Counted from the first letter of the stretch, positions 25,949-36,591 are shown. The stretch is 64,000 bases of DNA from Desulfovibrio sp. ZJ369 (GCF_011039085.1 NZ_JAAKEI010000001.1:1-64000), one strand, 5' to 3'. Notes: generated by a model from the sequence alone, not told the origin. Numbers and translations: made by a program.

Positions 25949-28345
25949 TTACAAGAAATTTTTCGCGGCGCGCACCGCGCCCACGGCATCCGCGCAATAG
26001 GCATCCGCGCCTATGACATCCGCAAAAGCCTGGGTCACGGCCGCGCCGCCGACCATGACTTTAATGGGCAGCTTTTGCTCCCTGATAATCCGGATAGTGT
26101 CTTCCATGCGGATCATGGTTGTGGTCATCAGCGCCGACAGGCCAATGATACGCGCGTTATGCTTCAGGGCGCAAGCCACAATGGCTTGGGCAGGCACGTC
26201 TTTGCCCGCGTCAACCACGTCAAAGCCGTGATTGCCGAGCAAAAGGGCCACAATATTTTTGCCGATGTCATGAATATCGCCTTCAACCGTTGCCATGACC
26301 ACCACCGGGCGCTTTTCCGGCCCCCGTCCGGCCTCCAGGAGCGGCTTGAGCGCGGCGAAAGCCGTCTGCATGGTCTCGGCGGCGCGGATCAACTGGGGCA
26401 GAAAGTATTCGCGCCGCTCATAGCGCGCGCCTACCTCGGTAATGGCCGGGATCAGCGTGTCCTGCACCAGGCCGAAGGGCTCGGCCCCGGCGTCCAGTTC
26501 CGCCTGCAACAGGCCCAGCACATTTTCCTTGTCCCCTGTGAGCACGGCTTCGCCGAGCGTGGCGGCGGCCCCGGCCTTGCCGCCCTGTACGCCGACGCTG
26601 CCGCCCGCGGGCTTCCATTCCGCATACGAGGCGATAAAGGATTCCGCGTGCGGATCATGATCGCAGAGCACATTGAGCGCATCCCTGGCCTCGCGCAAGC
26701 GCACGGCAGCGGGATTGGCTATGCAGGAGGTCAGGCCCGCGCCCACGGCCGCGGACAAAAACGTGGCGTTGAGCAGTTCGCGGGCAGGCAGTCCAAAAGA
26801 AATATTGGACAGCCCCAAGGTGGTGGGCAGGCCCTGGCTCCGGCACCAGCGGGCCATTTCCAGACATTGCCGGCCGCCTTCCGCCTTGGAGGAGACCGCC
26901 AGAGCCAGAATGTCGACCATCATCAGACGCCGCGGAATGCCCAGGTTTTCGGCCTGAAGCAGCAGGTTTTCCACAATGCGGATGCGCTCCGCGGCCTTTA
27001 CCGGCAGCCTGGCGCCCTGCAGCGGCAGCAGAATAAAGGGCGCGCCGAAATCCCGGCAGAGCGGGCCGAGTTGCGCCATGCGCTCCGCCTCGCCGCTCAC
27101 GGAATTGACCAGAAACGAGCCCGGACAATACGGCAGCGCCCGCGCAATGGCCTCGGCATTGGAAGAATCCAGGGAGAGCGGCGTTGTCAGCCGCGCCGCC
27201 AGGCGCTGCACCAGCTCGGGCAGCAACAGGGCCTCATCCACCAGCGAAGCGCCCACATTCACGTCCAGCACTGCGGCGCCGGCCTCCACCTGCCGGTCAG
27301 CCAGTTGCAGAGCCTCGTCGAAACGGCCCTCCTGCAATTCGCGGGTCAGCGTTTTTTTGCCGGTGGGATTAATGCGCTCCCCGATGATGACCAGGGGCTC
27401 TTCAGGGCCGATGCGCACCAGTTCCGCGCGGCTGGTCAGGCAGATGCCCTCACGGTGAACGGGTTTTGCGGCCGTGAAAGCCGAGCCGCGCAACACCCGG
27501 CAGAGCGCCGCCAGATGCTGCGGCGTCGTGCCGCAGCAACCGCCCAGAATGCGAGCGCCCAGGGCGGCAAAGGCCGCTGTTTTCCGCGCAAATTCCTCTG
27601 GTCCCAGGGGAAAAACCGTGGCGCTGCCGCGCAATTCCGGCAGCCCCGCATTGGGTTCGGCCATGACCGGGCAGGCGCAGACGTCAAGCAACCCCTCAAC
27701 GACCGGCAACATTTGCTCCGGCCCGAGGCTGCAATTGGTGCCCACCACGTCCACGCCGAGATTTTGCATGGTTTCGGCAAAAACAGCCGGCGAGGAGCCT
27801 GTCAGGCTCACGCCCTGTTCAAAGGTCATGGAGACCATGATCGGCAGGTCGCACTCCTGGCGGGCGGCCGCCACCGCGGCGCGGGCCTCGGCCAGATCAA
27901 ACTGGGTTTCAATGAAGATCAGATCCGCGCCCCCGGCCGCCAGGCCGCGGATCTGGGCGGCAAAAGCGGCTATCAGGTCTCGCGGCTCAACCGATCCCAA
28001 CGGCTTGGCAAACTGGCCGCTGGGCCCCACGTTGCCGGCCACAAAGACCGGACGCCCGGCATCCTCGGCAGCCGCGCGGGCCACTTGGGCCATGCGCTTG
28101 TTGAATGCGTGGACATCCATATTTTTCGGCAGCTTGAAGGCATTGCCGCCAAAAGTGCAGGAAGTGAGGATATCCGCCCCGGCATCCACATAGGCTTTAT
28201 GGATGCCCCGCAACACGTCCGGGCATTCCATGCAGTATTGTTCCGGGCTCATGCCCACCGGCAGCCCGGAGGCTTGCAGCATGGTGCCCATTGCTCCGTC
28301 CAGAAGAAGCGGCCGCTCAAGGCCGAGTGCCTGTCTGAAGGTCAT
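25949..28345 (-). CDS. metH: Methionine synthase, cobalamin-dependent, without reactivation domain
   Basis: 798 residues. Transfers methyl from methyl-tetrahydrofolate to homocysteine via cobalamin. Homocysteine domain (1-300) with zinc cysteines GTNCS and GGCCGTTP; pterin domain (about 315-580) with GERINPTGKK and DVNVGA; cobalamin cap and Rossmann domain (about 620-798) with the B12 ligand motif GDIHDIGKN. The AdoMet/reactivation domain of the 1,200-residue E. coli enzyme is absent, as in many anaerobes that use a separate reactivase. No such gene is in the window. I looked for a cobalamin or SAM riboswitch upstream and found none. Confidence 0.94.
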   Translation of the reverse strand: MTFRQALGLERPLLLDGAMGTMLQASGLPVGMSPEQYCMECPDVLRGIHKAYVDAGADILTSCTFGGNAFKLPKNMDVHAFNKRMAQVARAAAEDAGRPVFVAGNVGPSGQFAKPLGSVEPRDLIAAFAAQIRGLAAGGADLIFIETQFDLAEARAAVAAARQECDLPIMVSMTFEQGVSLTGSSPAVFAETMQNLGVDVVGTNCSLGPEQMLPVVEGLLDVCACPVMAEPNAGLPELRGSATVFPLGPEEFARKTAAFAALGARILGGCCGTTPQHLAALCRVLRGSAFTAAKPVHREGICLTSRAELVRIGPEEPLVIIGERINPTGKKTLTRELQEGRFDEALQLADRQVEAGAAVLDVNVGASLVDEALLLPELVQRLAARLTTPLSLDSSNAEAIARALPYCPGSFLVNSVSGEAERMAQLGPLCRDFGAPFILLPLQGARLPVKAAERIRIVENLLLQAENLGIPRRLMMVDILALAVSSKAEGGRQCLEMARWCRSQGLPTTLGLSNISFGLPARELLNATFLSAAVGAGLTSCIANPAAVRLREARDALNVLCDHDPHAESFIASYAEWKPAGGSVGVQGGKAGAAATLGEAVLTGDKENVLGLLQAELDAGAEPFGLVQDTLIPAITEVGARYERREYFLPQLIRAAETMQTAFAALKPLLEAGRGPEKRPVVVMATVEGDIHDIGKNIVALLLGNHGFDVVDAGKDVPAQAIVACALKHNARIIGLSALMTTTMIRMEDTIRIIREQKLPIKVMVGGAAVTQAFADVIGADAYCADAVGAVRAAKNFL

Positions 28346-28632
28346 CCGAGCCGTCTCCTTCGCTGTATTGTTGTTGGGTGGTCCATCGGCGCGGACCGCG
28401 TCGCCTCACGCCCTGCCCGCGCCCTTTGCTCTTGGGTCCGATACCTGTATAGTGGGGATACGGGGACAACAGCCGCCGGCTCACAGCCCTTTGGGCGCGG
28501 ATACGCCCCTGAAAACGGCAGCCCGGCCGCGGCTGGATTTTTACTACTGAAAAATATTGAAAAGGACAAACCAAAACTATAGCATGACATATTGCCGCAC
28601 GTTCCGAGCGGCAGTGTTTGAGTATTAATAAA
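28346..28632. promoter_or_regulatory. Divergent metH/rpoH-like intergenic region with a possible sigma-70 promoter
   Basis: On the plus strand TTGCTC (28426-28431), a 16-base gap and TATAGT (28448-28453) could drive the sigma-factor gene with a leader of about 170 bases. Near 28521-28545 a small GC-rich hairpin (CAGCC ... GGCTG) followed by GATTTTT resembles an attenuator. No riboswitch class is recognised on either strand. Confidence 0.35.
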
Positions 28633-29793
28633 ATGAAAAAAAATAGCAAGATAGCGGCTTCTGCGCCGTCTAATGGCGAAAAAAAGAAAACGGCTCTGCG
28701 AAAAAGAAAACCTGAAATCGAAGTGCTGAACGTCCCGCAGGAGGCCGAAAAAGAGGAAGAAGATCACGCCCTTGAGTCGCTGGATCTTTTGGACGATGAC
28801 GCCCTGACTGCCACGGCGGTTCTTGATCTGGACGAGGAAAAGGATGCCGTGCTTGCGGAGCCTGCTTTGGCTTCTGAAGACGGGAACGGCGACGCCCTGC
28901 CCGCGCCTGCGGCTCCGCGTCTTCCCTCCCCTGCCGGGAGCCGGGACAGCCTGTATCTTTATCTGCGGGAGGTGAGCCGGTTCCCCATGCTCAAGCCTGA
29001 CGAAGAGCATGAACTGGCTTTGCGCGTGCGCGATCACAATGATCCCGATGCGGCTTTCCGTCTGGTTTCCTCGCATCTTCGCCTGGTGGTGCGCATTGCC
29101 ATGGATTTTCAGCGCCGCTGGATGCAGAATGTGCTGGATCTTGTGCAGGAGGGCAATGTGGGCCTGATGCGCGCCGTCAACAAATTCGATCCGGACAAGG
29201 GGATCAAGTTTTCCTACTATGCGTCCTTCTGGATCAAGGCGTATATACTCAAGTTCATCATGGACAACTGGCGGATGGTCAAGATAGGCACCACCCAGGT
29301 CCAGCGCAAACTGTTCTACAATCTGAACCGCGAACGCCAGAAACTCATTGCCCAGGGCTATGATCCTGACGCGGCCATGCTTTCGGAGCGTCTGGGCGTC
29401 ACGGAGGAACAAATCAATGAGATGGATCAGCGTCTGGCGTCCACGGATCTTTCGCTGAACATGCAGGTAGGGGAGGATCCGGGCGGAGCCAGCCGCATGG
29501 ACTTTCTGCCCGCTCTGGGGCCGGGCATTGAAGACACGCTGGCCACAGACGAAATCGCCACTCTGCTGCGCTCACGCTTGAAAAGCATCATGCCCAAACT
29601 GAATGAGAAAGAAATCTATATCCTGCAAAACCGCCTGCTCACTGACGAGCCGGTCACCTTGCGCGAGATAGGCGAACGGTATAACGTCACGCGGGAGCGC
29701 GTCCGCCAGTTGGAGGCCCGGCTGCTGGAAAAAATCCGCCAGCATCTGTCGTTGGACATCAAGGACTTTTCAGATGCATGGATACAATCGTAA
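28633..29793 (+). CDS. rpoH: RpoH-like (sigma-32 family) RNA polymerase sigma factor
   Basis: 386 residues from the ATG at 28633 (an in-frame TTG lies five codons upstream). It has a long acidic, low-complexity N-terminus (about 1-105, rich in Glu, Asp and Ala) not found in E. coli RpoH. Region 1.2/2.1 starts at DSLYLYLREVSRFPML. Region 2 contains LVQEGNVGLMRAV and FSYYASFWIKAYIL. The RpoH-box-like QRKLFYNLNRERQ follows, and region 4 carries the HTH VTLREIGERYNVTRERVRQLEAR. It probably directs heat-shock genes. The next gene begins immediately after its TAA. Confidence 0.85.
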   Translation: MKKNSKIAASAPSNGEKKKTALRKRKPEIEVLNVPQEAEKEEEDHALESLDLLDDDALTATAVLDLDEEKDAVLAEPALASEDGNGDALPAPAAPRLPSPAGSRDSLYLYLREVSRFPMLKPDEEHELALRVRDHNDPDAAFRLVSSHLRLVVRIAMDFQRRWMQNVLDLVQEGNVGLMRAVNKFDPDKGIKFSYYASFWIKAYILKFIMDNWRMVKIGTTQVQRKLFYNLNRERQKLIAQGYDPDAAMLSERLGVTEEQINEMDQRLASTDLSLNMQVGEDPGGASRMDFLPALGPGIEDTLATDEIATLLRSRLKSIMPKLNEKEIYILQNRLLTDEPVTLREIGERYNVTRERVRQLEARLLEKIRQHLSLDIKDFSDAWIQS

Positions 29794-31572
29794 ATGAAAC
29801 AAAATACTATAGCGTTGCTTTGCGCTCTGGCGTTCATTGCAATCGCGTCCTTCTCTCTTCTCGGTTGCGGCGGCTGTGCCGGCGGCAAACCCGGCGCAAG
29901 GCAGGATGCCGGGAGCCCGGATGCGCCCCTGGAGGCGGTGCCCCGGAATCCGCAGCCCTCTCCCCTGCAGGACGTGGCCGTGCGCCCGGTGGAATCCGCG
30001 CTCTCGCCCGATGCCCAGTGCACCTTTGCCTATCTGATCTATATCCAGGCGCTGACCGACGAGGATGAAGACGCGCTGATCCTGGCGGCGGCACAACTCA
30101 AAAAGGCGCGCGTTCCAGCCAGGATCTGGCTTGAGGGCGGCGTCTGGCTGATGAGCCGCAAATCGCCCAAGGTTCTGGATCTTCTGGAACAGGCCCTGGC
30201 GGTCTGGCCGCAGGATCTGTCGCTCAACCTGCTCCATGCCGAAGCCCTCATGGAACACGGCATGCCCGAAAAGGGCGTCGCGCTCATGCGAGGCTATCTG
30301 CAGGCCCATCCCGAATCGCTGGACGCCCGTCTGGAGCTGGCTCTGCTGCTGGTCAAAAGCAAGCAGTTCCAGGAGGCCGAAAAACTGCTCGACACCATAC
30401 CGGCCAGGCAACGTTCGCCTCTGGTGGACTATTATCACGCCAGGGCGCTGATCGGCATGCAACGTCCCGGCGAGGCCATCCCCTATCTTCAGAAGGCCAT
30501 CAAGGATCTTCCCGATTTCGTGGAAGCAATGGCCGAACTGGCTTTTCTTTATGAGCAGCGCTCGGATCTGCGCCAGGCCCGGGCCGTCTATGAACGACTG
30601 CTCAAGCTCAACTTTTCCTCCCAGGATGTGGCTCTCAGGCTGATCAGCATTTCCCTGCGCCTGAAACAGCCGGAAAAGGCCCTGCAATATATGCGTCGGG
30701 CGCCTGACACCCTGCCCTTCAAGCTCACAGTGGCCAGCATGTTCATGGAGTCGCGCCATTATCTTCAAGCCGAAAGTCTGCTCAAGCAAATCGAGGCGGA
30801 AGGCGGCGCGCCCAGTCAGGTCTATCTCTTGCTGGCTGACCTGACCTACGAGCAACGCCGCGATCTCCCCATGGCCATTGCCTGGCTGGATAAAATGCCC
30901 CCCAAAAGCAAACATGCCGCCAGGGCCGAGCTGTTGCGCGCGCAACTGCTGGCCGAAGCCGGGCAGAATGAGGCCGCGCTCGCAGTCGTGCGGCAGGGCC
31001 AGCGGGACTATGCCGAAGTTCCCGACTTCTGGGAATTTGAAATTCGTTTGCAGGCGCGGCAGAAGCAAATGACGACAGCGCTCGAAAGCGCTCGAAACGC
31101 AGTGAAAAAATGGCCCGACAATACTGACCTGAGTTTTTTGCTGGGTTCCCTGCTGGATGAAAACGGCGACAAAAAGGCCGCTTTCGCGGTCATGGAAAAG
31201 ATTCTGGAACGTCAGCCGGACAATTTCCAGGCCCTCAATTATGTGGGCTACACCCTGGCCGAAGAAAACCGCGACCTGGAACGTGCCGTGAAACTCCTCA
31301 TCCGGGCTGACGAGCTTTCGCCAAATCAATCCTATATCGTGGACTCCCTGGCCTGGGCTCTCTTCAAATCCGGGCGTCTTGACGAGGCGCTGAAGGAAAT
31401 TCGCCGGGCCGTGACTCTGGGAGAGGATGTGGATCCCTCCATCTGGGAGCATTACGGCGACATTGCTTCGCGCATGGGCCTCAAGGACGAAGCCCGCAAG
31501 GCTTACAACAATGCTCTGGAACGCAAACCCGACAATGCCGAGGCCCTGCGGCAGCGTCTCTCAAAACTATGA
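29794..31572 (+). CDS. TPR-repeat lipoprotein
   Basis: 592 residues. The leader MKQNTIALLCALAFIAIASF ends in a lipobox-like LLGC, so it is probably a lipoprotein. About ten tetratricopeptide repeats follow to the C-terminus (for example EAEKLLDTIPARQRSPLVDY, and the last, WEHYGDIASRMGLKDEARKA). The family resembles the periplasmic or outer-membrane TPR proteins that scaffold envelope complexes; no partner can be named from sequence. It starts directly at the end of the sigma-factor gene and overlaps the next lipoprotein gene by 4 bases, so the three are one operon. Confidence 0.82.
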   Translation: MKQNTIALLCALAFIAIASFSLLGCGGCAGGKPGARQDAGSPDAPLEAVPRNPQPSPLQDVAVRPVESALSPDAQCTFAYLIYIQALTDEDEDALILAAAQLKKARVPARIWLEGGVWLMSRKSPKVLDLLEQALAVWPQDLSLNLLHAEALMEHGMPEKGVALMRGYLQAHPESLDARLELALLLVKSKQFQEAEKLLDTIPARQRSPLVDYYHARALIGMQRPGEAIPYLQKAIKDLPDFVEAMAELAFLYEQRSDLRQARAVYERLLKLNFSSQDVALRLISISLRLKQPEKALQYMRRAPDTLPFKLTVASMFMESRHYLQAESLLKQIEAEGGAPSQVYLLLADLTYEQRRDLPMAIAWLDKMPPKSKHAARAELLRAQLLAEAGQNEAALAVVRQGQRDYAEVPDFWEFEIRLQARQKQMTTALESARNAVKKWPDNTDLSFLLGSLLDENGDKKAAFAVMEKILERQPDNFQALNYVGYTLAEENRDLERAVKLLIRADELSPNQSYIVDSLAWALFKSGRLDEALKEIRRAVTLGEDVDPSIWEHYGDIASRMGLKDEARKAYNNALERKPDNAEALRQRLSKL

Positions 31573-32357
31573 AAAAGATCCTGCTGTTCTGCGTGGCTGT
31601 TCTGCTCTGCGCCTGCGCCAAACAGCCGCCTGTCGAGCGCGGCCCTGAAACGCAGACGCAATTGGATAGCCGGTGGCTGAAATTCACCGCGCTCAGCGCG
31701 GCGGTTCCCGCCAGCCCCTACCGCTTGCAACTGAGCATGCGTTTCGGGGCCAAAGGCGATACCCGCCGCGTCACGGCGCTGTTCTGGGGAAACAGCGAAC
31801 GGCAACTGCGCCTGGATGTCATGGCAGGCGTGGGCGCGGTGGTGGCCAAGATCCTTGAAGACGGCCAGCACTTCCTGGTCTACAGCCCAAGAGAAAACAA
31901 AGGCTATTTCTATCAGGGAGCGTCGCAGCCGCTTTTGCAGGTCGGCGTGCCGGTGCCCTTTGATCTCGGGCATCTGGCGGATCTGCTCAATGGCCGCTAT
32001 GCCGCCGTATTCGGTGAGAATTTTGCCGCGGCTTCCAGTCTGAAAGACGGCCTGGCGCGTTACGAGCTTCCCGGCACGCCGGGGGGGAGCCTGGACCTCA
32101 ACAGTCAGGGCTTGCCGGTCTTCTGGCGTGAATCGTCCGACGGGGGCAGAGGCTGGAGCATGGAAATCGCGTATGACGACGGCGTCCATCCCCCCCTGCC
32201 GCGTCGCCTGACCCTGATCCACAGTAACGGCAAGCGCGCGATTTTGCTGGTCAAGGAAAGGGAAAAACCGGCCACTGCCTTTACTGCGGAACAGATGAGC
32301 CTTGCCTTGCCTGAAAGCGCGCCCCTGCTGCCCTTGGCTCAGTATAAAAACCAGTAG
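31569..32357 (+). CDS. LolB-like/DUF4292-type outer membrane lipoprotein
   Basis: 262 residues. The signal and lipobox are MKKILLFCVAVLLCAC, with the acylated Cys in LCAC. The body is a predicted beta-rich cup with YRLQLSMRFGA, ALFWGNSERQLRLDVMAGVGAV and QHFLVYSPRENKGYFY, resembling LolB and the DUF4292 group that handle lipids or lipoproteins at the outer membrane. Function is inferred from shape and context. It overlaps the preceding TPR lipoprotein gene by 4 bases. Confidence 0.7.
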   Translation: MKKILLFCVAVLLCACAKQPPVERGPETQTQLDSRWLKFTALSAAVPASPYRLQLSMRFGAKGDTRRVTALFWGNSERQLRLDVMAGVGAVVAKILEDGQHFLVYSPRENKGYFYQGASQPLLQVGVPVPFDLGHLADLLNGRYAAVFGENFAAASSLKDGLARYELPGTPGGSLDLNSQGLPVFWRESSDGGRGWSMEIAYDDGVHPPLPRRLTLIHSNGKRAILLVKEREKPATAFTAEQMSLALPESAPLLPLAQYKNQ

Positions 32358-32405
32358 CCTGCCGCTCCCTGAGGGCTGGCAGACGTTGCAACAGCGGGAG
32401 TTTTT

Positions 32406-32849
32406 ATGCAACGCGTTCACTTTGCATCGGATCACGCCGGATTTGAGCTGAAAGAAGTTTTGGCCCGGGCAGTAAAGGATCTGGGGCATGAAGTCATTGA
32501 TCACGGCACCTTCTCCAAAGAAAGTTGCGATTACCCGGTGTTCGCGCATAAGCTCTGCGATGCTGTGGAGCAGGACGCCTGCCCGGGGATTTTGATTTGC
32601 GGCACGGGCATCGGCATGTCCATTGCCGCCAACCGGCATCCGGGCATCCGGGCGGCGCTGTGCGGCACGGAACTGCATGCCCGCCTGGCGCGCCGCCACA
32701 ATAACGCCAATGTGCTGTGCCTGGGTTCGCGCGTCACCGGCGTTGAGCTGGCGCTCGCAATCATGACCGCGTTTCTGGAAAGCAGCTTTGAGAACGGCCG
32801 CCATCAGCGCCGCCTGGATCAGCTCAATATCCCCTGCCGCGGCTTCTGA
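32406..32849 (+). CDS. rpiB: Ribose-5-phosphate isomerase B
   Basis: 147 residues. Interconverts ribose 5-phosphate and ribulose 5-phosphate. Typical RpiB/LacA fold with ASDHAGFELKE at the start, the catalytic Cys and loop in YPVFAHKLC and GTGIGMSIAANR, and the helix around NNANVLCLGSR. GGGAG lies just upstream of the ATG. It precedes cysS by about 60 bases. Confidence 0.94.
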   Translation: MQRVHFASDHAGFELKEVLARAVKDLGHEVIDHGTFSKESCDYPVFAHKLCDAVEQDACPGILICGTGIGMSIAANRHPGIRAALCGTELHARLARRHNNANVLCLGSRVTGVELALAIMTAFLESSFENGRHQRRLDQLNIPCRGF

Positions 32850-32907
32850 AACAGATTTTCACCAACGGCGAAACACGTTCAATTTTATTTTGTTTTAAAG
32901 GATTGCC

Positions 32908-34359
32908 ATGCTGCTTTACAATACTCTGGGGCGTCAGAAAGAAGAATTCATTCCGGTTCGGCCGGGCAAGGTCAACATGTATGTCTGCGGCATCACAGCC
33001 TATGACTATTGTCACATCGGCCATGCGCGCTCGGCCCTGGTCTTCGACGTCCTTGTCCGCCATCTGCGCCATCGTGGTCTTGATGTTTTTTTTGTCCGCA
33101 ACTTTACCGACGTGGATGACAAAATCATCAATCGCGCCAACAAGGAAGGCCGCGCCTGGCGGGAAGTGGCACAGACGTATATTGACGCCTTTCATGAAGA
33201 CATGGATCGCCTGCATGTGCTGCGCGCCGACGCCGAACCCCGCGCCACGGAGTATATAGCGGAGATAGAGGCGCTCTGCGCAAAATTGATTGCCGAAGGC
33301 AAAGCCTATGCCGCGCCTTCCGGCGACGTGTATTTCAGGGTTCGTTCCTATGCGCCGTACGGCAAGCTCTCCGGGCGCGGCCTGGACGAGCTCCTGTCCG
33401 GCGCGCGCGTGGCCCCGGGCGAAGAAAAGGAAGACCCTCTGGATTTTGCGCTCTGGAAGGCGGCCAAACCCGGCGAACCCTCCTGGGAGAGCCCCTGGGG
33501 CCAGGGGCGGCCGGGCTGGCACATCGAATGCTCGGCCATGAGCGCCCCTTACCTGCCCCTGGATATCCACGGCGGCGGCCAGGATTTGATCTTTCCCCAT
33601 CATGAGAATGAAATTGCGCAGTCCGAGGCTGCTTGCCGTTGTGAGCTGGCCCGTTACTGGGTGCATAACGGTTTTGTGCAGGTCAATGCCGAGAAAATGT
33701 CCAAATCCCTGGGCAATTTCAAAACCATCCGCGACATTTTGGAGAGCTATCTGCCGGAAACCCTGCGCTTTTTCCTGTTGGGAAAACACTATCGCAGCCC
33801 CATTGACTTTACCCCCGAAGGGATGGACGAGGCGGAAAAGGCCCAGCACCGGGTCTATGCGTCCATGCTGGAAGCCGAGAAAGCGCTTGCCCGGAGCACA
33901 TGGAAAAAATCGCCCCTGCCCCAACAGTTGCTTCAGGAGTGGGCGGCCTTGCCGCAGGCCTTTGAGGCCTCACTGGACGACGATCTGAACACCGCGCAAG
34001 CTCTGGGGCAGATATTTTCGCAAGTGCGCATCGTCAACCGCCTGCTGGAAGAAAAAAGCCTGCGCTCGTCGGAAGGCGCGCGCGGATTGCTGGAAGAATT
34101 TCTGGAACGCAGCCGCAACTGGGAGGCGCAGCTCGGTCTTTTCGGCCGGGAGCCCGCCGCTTTTCTGGCTGATTTGCGCGCCATGCGCGGCAAACGCAAA
34201 AACCTTGATCTGCATGCCGTGGAATCGCTGCTGCACGAGCGCCAGGACGCCCGCAGCAGAAAGGATTTCGCGCGTTCCGACGCTCTCCGCGACCGCTTGC
34301 TTGCCCTGGGCGTCACTGTGCGCGATACGCCGGAAGGGCAGACCTGGGATCTTGAATAG
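32908..34359 (+). CDS. cysS: Cysteinyl-tRNA synthetase
   Basis: 483 residues, class I synthetase. HIGH-type motif in [16 protein letters not shown] (about 28-43) with the first zinc cysteine, the remaining zinc ligands in HIECSAM and HHENE, and the KMSKS loop as [10 protein letters not shown] (about 263-272). The C-terminal DALR region contains [25 protein letters not shown] precedes the ATG. Confidence 0.96.
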   Translation: MLLYNTLGRQKEEFIPVRPGKVNMYVCGITAYDYCHIGHARSALVFDVLVRHLRHRGLDVFFVRNFTDVDDKIINRANKEGRAWREVAQTYIDAFHEDMDRLHVLRADAEPRATEYIAEIEALCAKLIAEGKAYAAPSGDVYFRVRSYAPYGKLSGRGLDELLSGARVAPGEEKEDPLDFALWKAAKPGEPSWESPWGQGRPGWHIECSAMSAPYLPLDIHGGGQDLIFPHHENEIAQSEAACRCELARYWVHNGFVQVNAEKMSKSLGNFKTIRDILESYLPETLRFFLLGKHYRSPIDFTPEGMDEAEKAQHRVYASMLEAEKALARSTWKKSPLPQQLLQEWAALPQAFEASLDDDLNTAQALGQIFSQVRIVNRLLEEKSLRSSEGARGLLEEFLERSRNWEAQLGLFGREPAAFLADLRAMRGKRKNLDLHAVESLLHERQDARSRKDFARSDALRDRLLALGVTVRDTPEGQTWDLE

Positions 34360-34396
34360 CGTTTCCGGCTCAGCCCCTTGGGGGCAGAGGATGACT

Positions 34397-35809
34397 ATGC
34401 TGTTCCGCCATACACGCACACGCCGCTGGGCGGCCCTGCTCGCCCTGCTCGGCTTTTTGCTGCCGCAGATCATTCCCGCTGCCGCTCAGGCCTTTTTCTT
34501 TGGCGGGGTTTCGATCAAAGATGAAAAGGATATGGGCCGCAAGTTCGACATCATGGTCCGTTCAAGCCTGTCCGTGGTCGACGACCCGGAAGTGAGCCAA
34601 TATGTGAAGTATCTGCTTGATCGCCTGGTCAGTGCCCTCCCTCCCCAGCCGTTTGATTTCAAGGCTACGGCGGTTCTGCATAATTCCTTGAACGCCTTTG
34701 CCGTGCCGGGCGGCTATGTCTTCGTCTTCACGGGCCTGATCATGAATCTGGATCGGGAGGATGAGCTGGCCGGAGTGCTGGCCCACGAGCTGGCCCATGT
34801 GACCCAGCGCCATGTGGCTTCGCGCCTGGAGCGGGCCCAGTACCTGACAGTCGGCTCGCTGCTGCTGGCCATTGCCGGCGTGGCGGCGGGCGGAGCCGGC
34901 GGCGGCGCGCTGGCGATGGGCGCTTTGGGGGCCGGGCAGTCGGCTATGCTCAACTACAGCCGCGTGGATGAAAACGAGGCCGATCATATTGGCCTGCAAT
35001 ATCTGACGGCGGCAGGCTATCCGCCCGGCGGCATGGCAGGCGGTTTCAAGGTCTTGCGCCAGAAAAGCTGGATGAGCGGCACGAGCGTGCCCACCTATCT
35101 TTCCACCCACCCGGCCATAGGGGACCGCATAAACGGCTTGCAGGCCCGGATCAAGACCCTGCCCGCGCAGGTTCAAAACCGCAGGCTGGACAACCGGCGC
35201 TTCATCCGCGTCAAAACGCTGCTCTGGGCCCGGTACGGCGATGAGCAGGCCGCCCTGCAACGCTTTTCAGGCAAAGACGGGCTTTCGCAGATGGGGCGGG
35301 GCATCGTGCTTGCCCGCCAGAACCGAATCAATGAAGCCAGCGCCGCTTTTGACCGGGCTCTTGCCGCAGCCCCCGCCGATCCGCTGGTGCTGCGCGAAGC
35401 CGGAGCCTTTCATTACCGCAAGGGCGACATGAACCGGGCGGACGGGCTCTTGCGCCAGGCCATGCGCCTGGATCCGCGCGACTACATGGCCGCTTTTTTC
35501 TACGCCCGCATGTTGGATGAAACCGGAAACCCGGCCCAGGCGGGCAAGTATTATACGGATGTGCTGCGCTATGTGCCTGAAGATGCCGAAGTGCATCAGG
35601 CCTTTGCCCGTTCCCTGGGAAAAAGCGGAAAGACCCTGGAGGCCTATGTGCATATGACGTACAGCGCCCTCTACTCCAACAACAGAAAATTGACTGAACG
35701 TTACTTTAATCAGGCCAAAGGCCTGGCAAATCACGCTGCGGACAAGCGGCCCTTCCAACGGCTGGAAGCGGCGTACAAAGAACGCAAGGAAATATGGGAC
35801 AAGAATTGA
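34397..35809 (+). CDS. M48 family metalloprotease with TPR domain (BepA-like)
   Basis: About 470 residues. Signal peptide [19 protein letters not shown] to about residue 31. The zinc-binding motif [10 protein letters not shown] lies near 130, the third zinc ligand in [10 protein letters not shown], and the C-terminal half has TPRs ([20 protein letters not shown], then [13 protein letters not shown]). This is the layout of BepA (YfgC), a periplasmic protease-chaperone that assists or degrades outer-membrane proteins such as LptD. Two ATGs (34391, 34397) share the AGAGG site; the second has the better spacing. The stop overlaps the hslV start (TGATG). Confidence 0.86.
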   Translation: MLFRHTRTRRWAALLALLGFLLPQIIPAAAQAFFFGGVSIKDEKDMGRKFDIMVRSSLSVVDDPEVSQYVKYLLDRLVSALPPQPFDFKATAVLHNSLNAFAVPGGYVFVFTGLIMNLDREDELAGVLAHELAHVTQRHVASRLERAQYLTVGSLLLAIAGVAAGGAGGGALAMGALGAGQSAMLNYSRVDENEADHIGLQYLTAAGYPPGGMAGGFKVLRQKSWMSGTSVPTYLSTHPAIGDRINGLQARIKTLPAQVQNRRLDNRRFIRVKTLLWARYGDEQAALQRFSGKDGLSQMGRGIVLARQNRINEASAAFDRALAAAPADPLVLREAGAFHYRKGDMNRADGLLRQAMRLDPRDYMAAFFYARMLDETGNPAQAGKYYTDVLRYVPEDAEVHQAFARSLGKSGKTLEAYVHMTYSALYSNNRKLTERYFNQAKGLANHAADKRPFQRLEAAYKERKEIWDKN

Positions 35810-36342
35810 TGCAAACGCACGCCACAACCATACTGGCAGTGAAAAAGGACGGGCATGTGGCCATGGCCGGCGACGGGCAGGTGACCCTGGGCCAGAATAT
35901 GATCATGAAGCATTCGGCCCAAAAGGTGCGTCGTCTTCATGATGGCAGGATTCTCGCGGGTTTTGCCGGGGCCACGGCCGATGCCTTTACCCTTTTTGAG
36001 CTTTTCGAGGCCAAACTGAAAGAAGTGCGCGGCAATCTGCTGCGCGCGGCCGTGGAAATGACCAAGGAATGGCGCAAGGACAAATACCTGCGCAAGCTTG
36101 AGGCCATGCTGCTGCTGGCCGACAACGAGCATCTGCTCATTGTATCGGGCACGGGTGATGTCATTGAGCCTGACGACGACGTAGCGGCCATCGGCAGCGG
36201 CGGCCCGTTTGCTCTGGCCGCGGCCAGGGCCTTGCGGCGGCACAGCGGGCTGGACGCCGAGGCTGTTGTGCGTGAATCCATGCGCATTGCTTCCGAAATT
36301 TGCGTATACACCAACGATCATCTGACGGTTGAGCTTTTATAG
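35809..36342 (+). CDS. hslV: ATP-dependent protease subunit HslV
   Basis: 177 residues. Threonine protease of the HslUV complex. After a short propeptide (MQTHA) the mature N-terminus would be [20 protein letters not shown], with Thr1 as nucleophile, and Gly45-region [10 protein letters not shown]-like sequence [25 protein letters not shown]-like helices follow (here [14 protein letters not shown]), and [14 protein letters not shown] is typical. An earlier ATG at 35794 (MGQEL) is possible. The unfoldase gene hslU, usually adjacent in proteobacteria, is not here. Confidence 0.93.
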   Translation: MQTHATTILAVKKDGHVAMAGDGQVTLGQNMIMKHSAQKVRRLHDGRILAGFAGATADAFTLFELFEAKLKEVRGNLLRAAVEMTKEWRKDKYLRKLEAMLLLADNEHLLIVSGTGDVIEPDDDVAAIGSGGPFALAAARALRRHSGLDAEAVVRESMRIASEICVYTNDHLTVELL

Positions 36343-36429
36343 CTTGCCTCATGACGTGAAAAGGCCAGCGCGCACCATCTTCCGTCCGGGCAACAGGGGC
36401 GGCCGCCTGCGTTGCCCCGGCCGCATTTA

Positions 36430-36577
36430 GAGCGTTTTGCTAATGAAATTAGCTAAACGCTCTGGCGACAGCGTTAGCTGGCGCCCGCGCCGAATGAGCG
36501 TCCAGACCGCGTTCTGGACGCGAAATGATGGCAGCGAAGTGATTGAAAATGGATATTTTCAATCAAAAAAAATACTC
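36430..36577. mobile_element. GAGC-type miniature element, full length, directly before the ispE ribosome site
   Basis: 148 bp with TA at 36428-36429 and 36578-36579. Left hairpin GCTAAT with ATTAGC, central stem GCGTCCAGA with TCTGGACGC, right hairpin GATTGAAAAT with ATTTTCAATC. The TA at the right end is the beginning of TAAGGA, the Shine-Dalgarno of ispE, so the right hairpin ends within about 15 bases of the start codon. It replaces most of the hslV-ispE spacer. Confidence 0.87.
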
Positions 36578-36591
36578 TAAGGAATCAGCCC

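Noticed and set aside
25457-28582. A rightward open frame of over 1,000 codons opposite metH
   Set aside because: It is the mirror of a clear metH on the other strand, has a His/Gln/Arg/Gly-rich composition and no recognisable domain. High GC removes stops from such frames.
28346-28632. Cobalamin or SAM riboswitch upstream of metH
   Set aside because: No B12-box, SAM-I/SAM-II core or other conserved aptamer block is seen on the metH strand.
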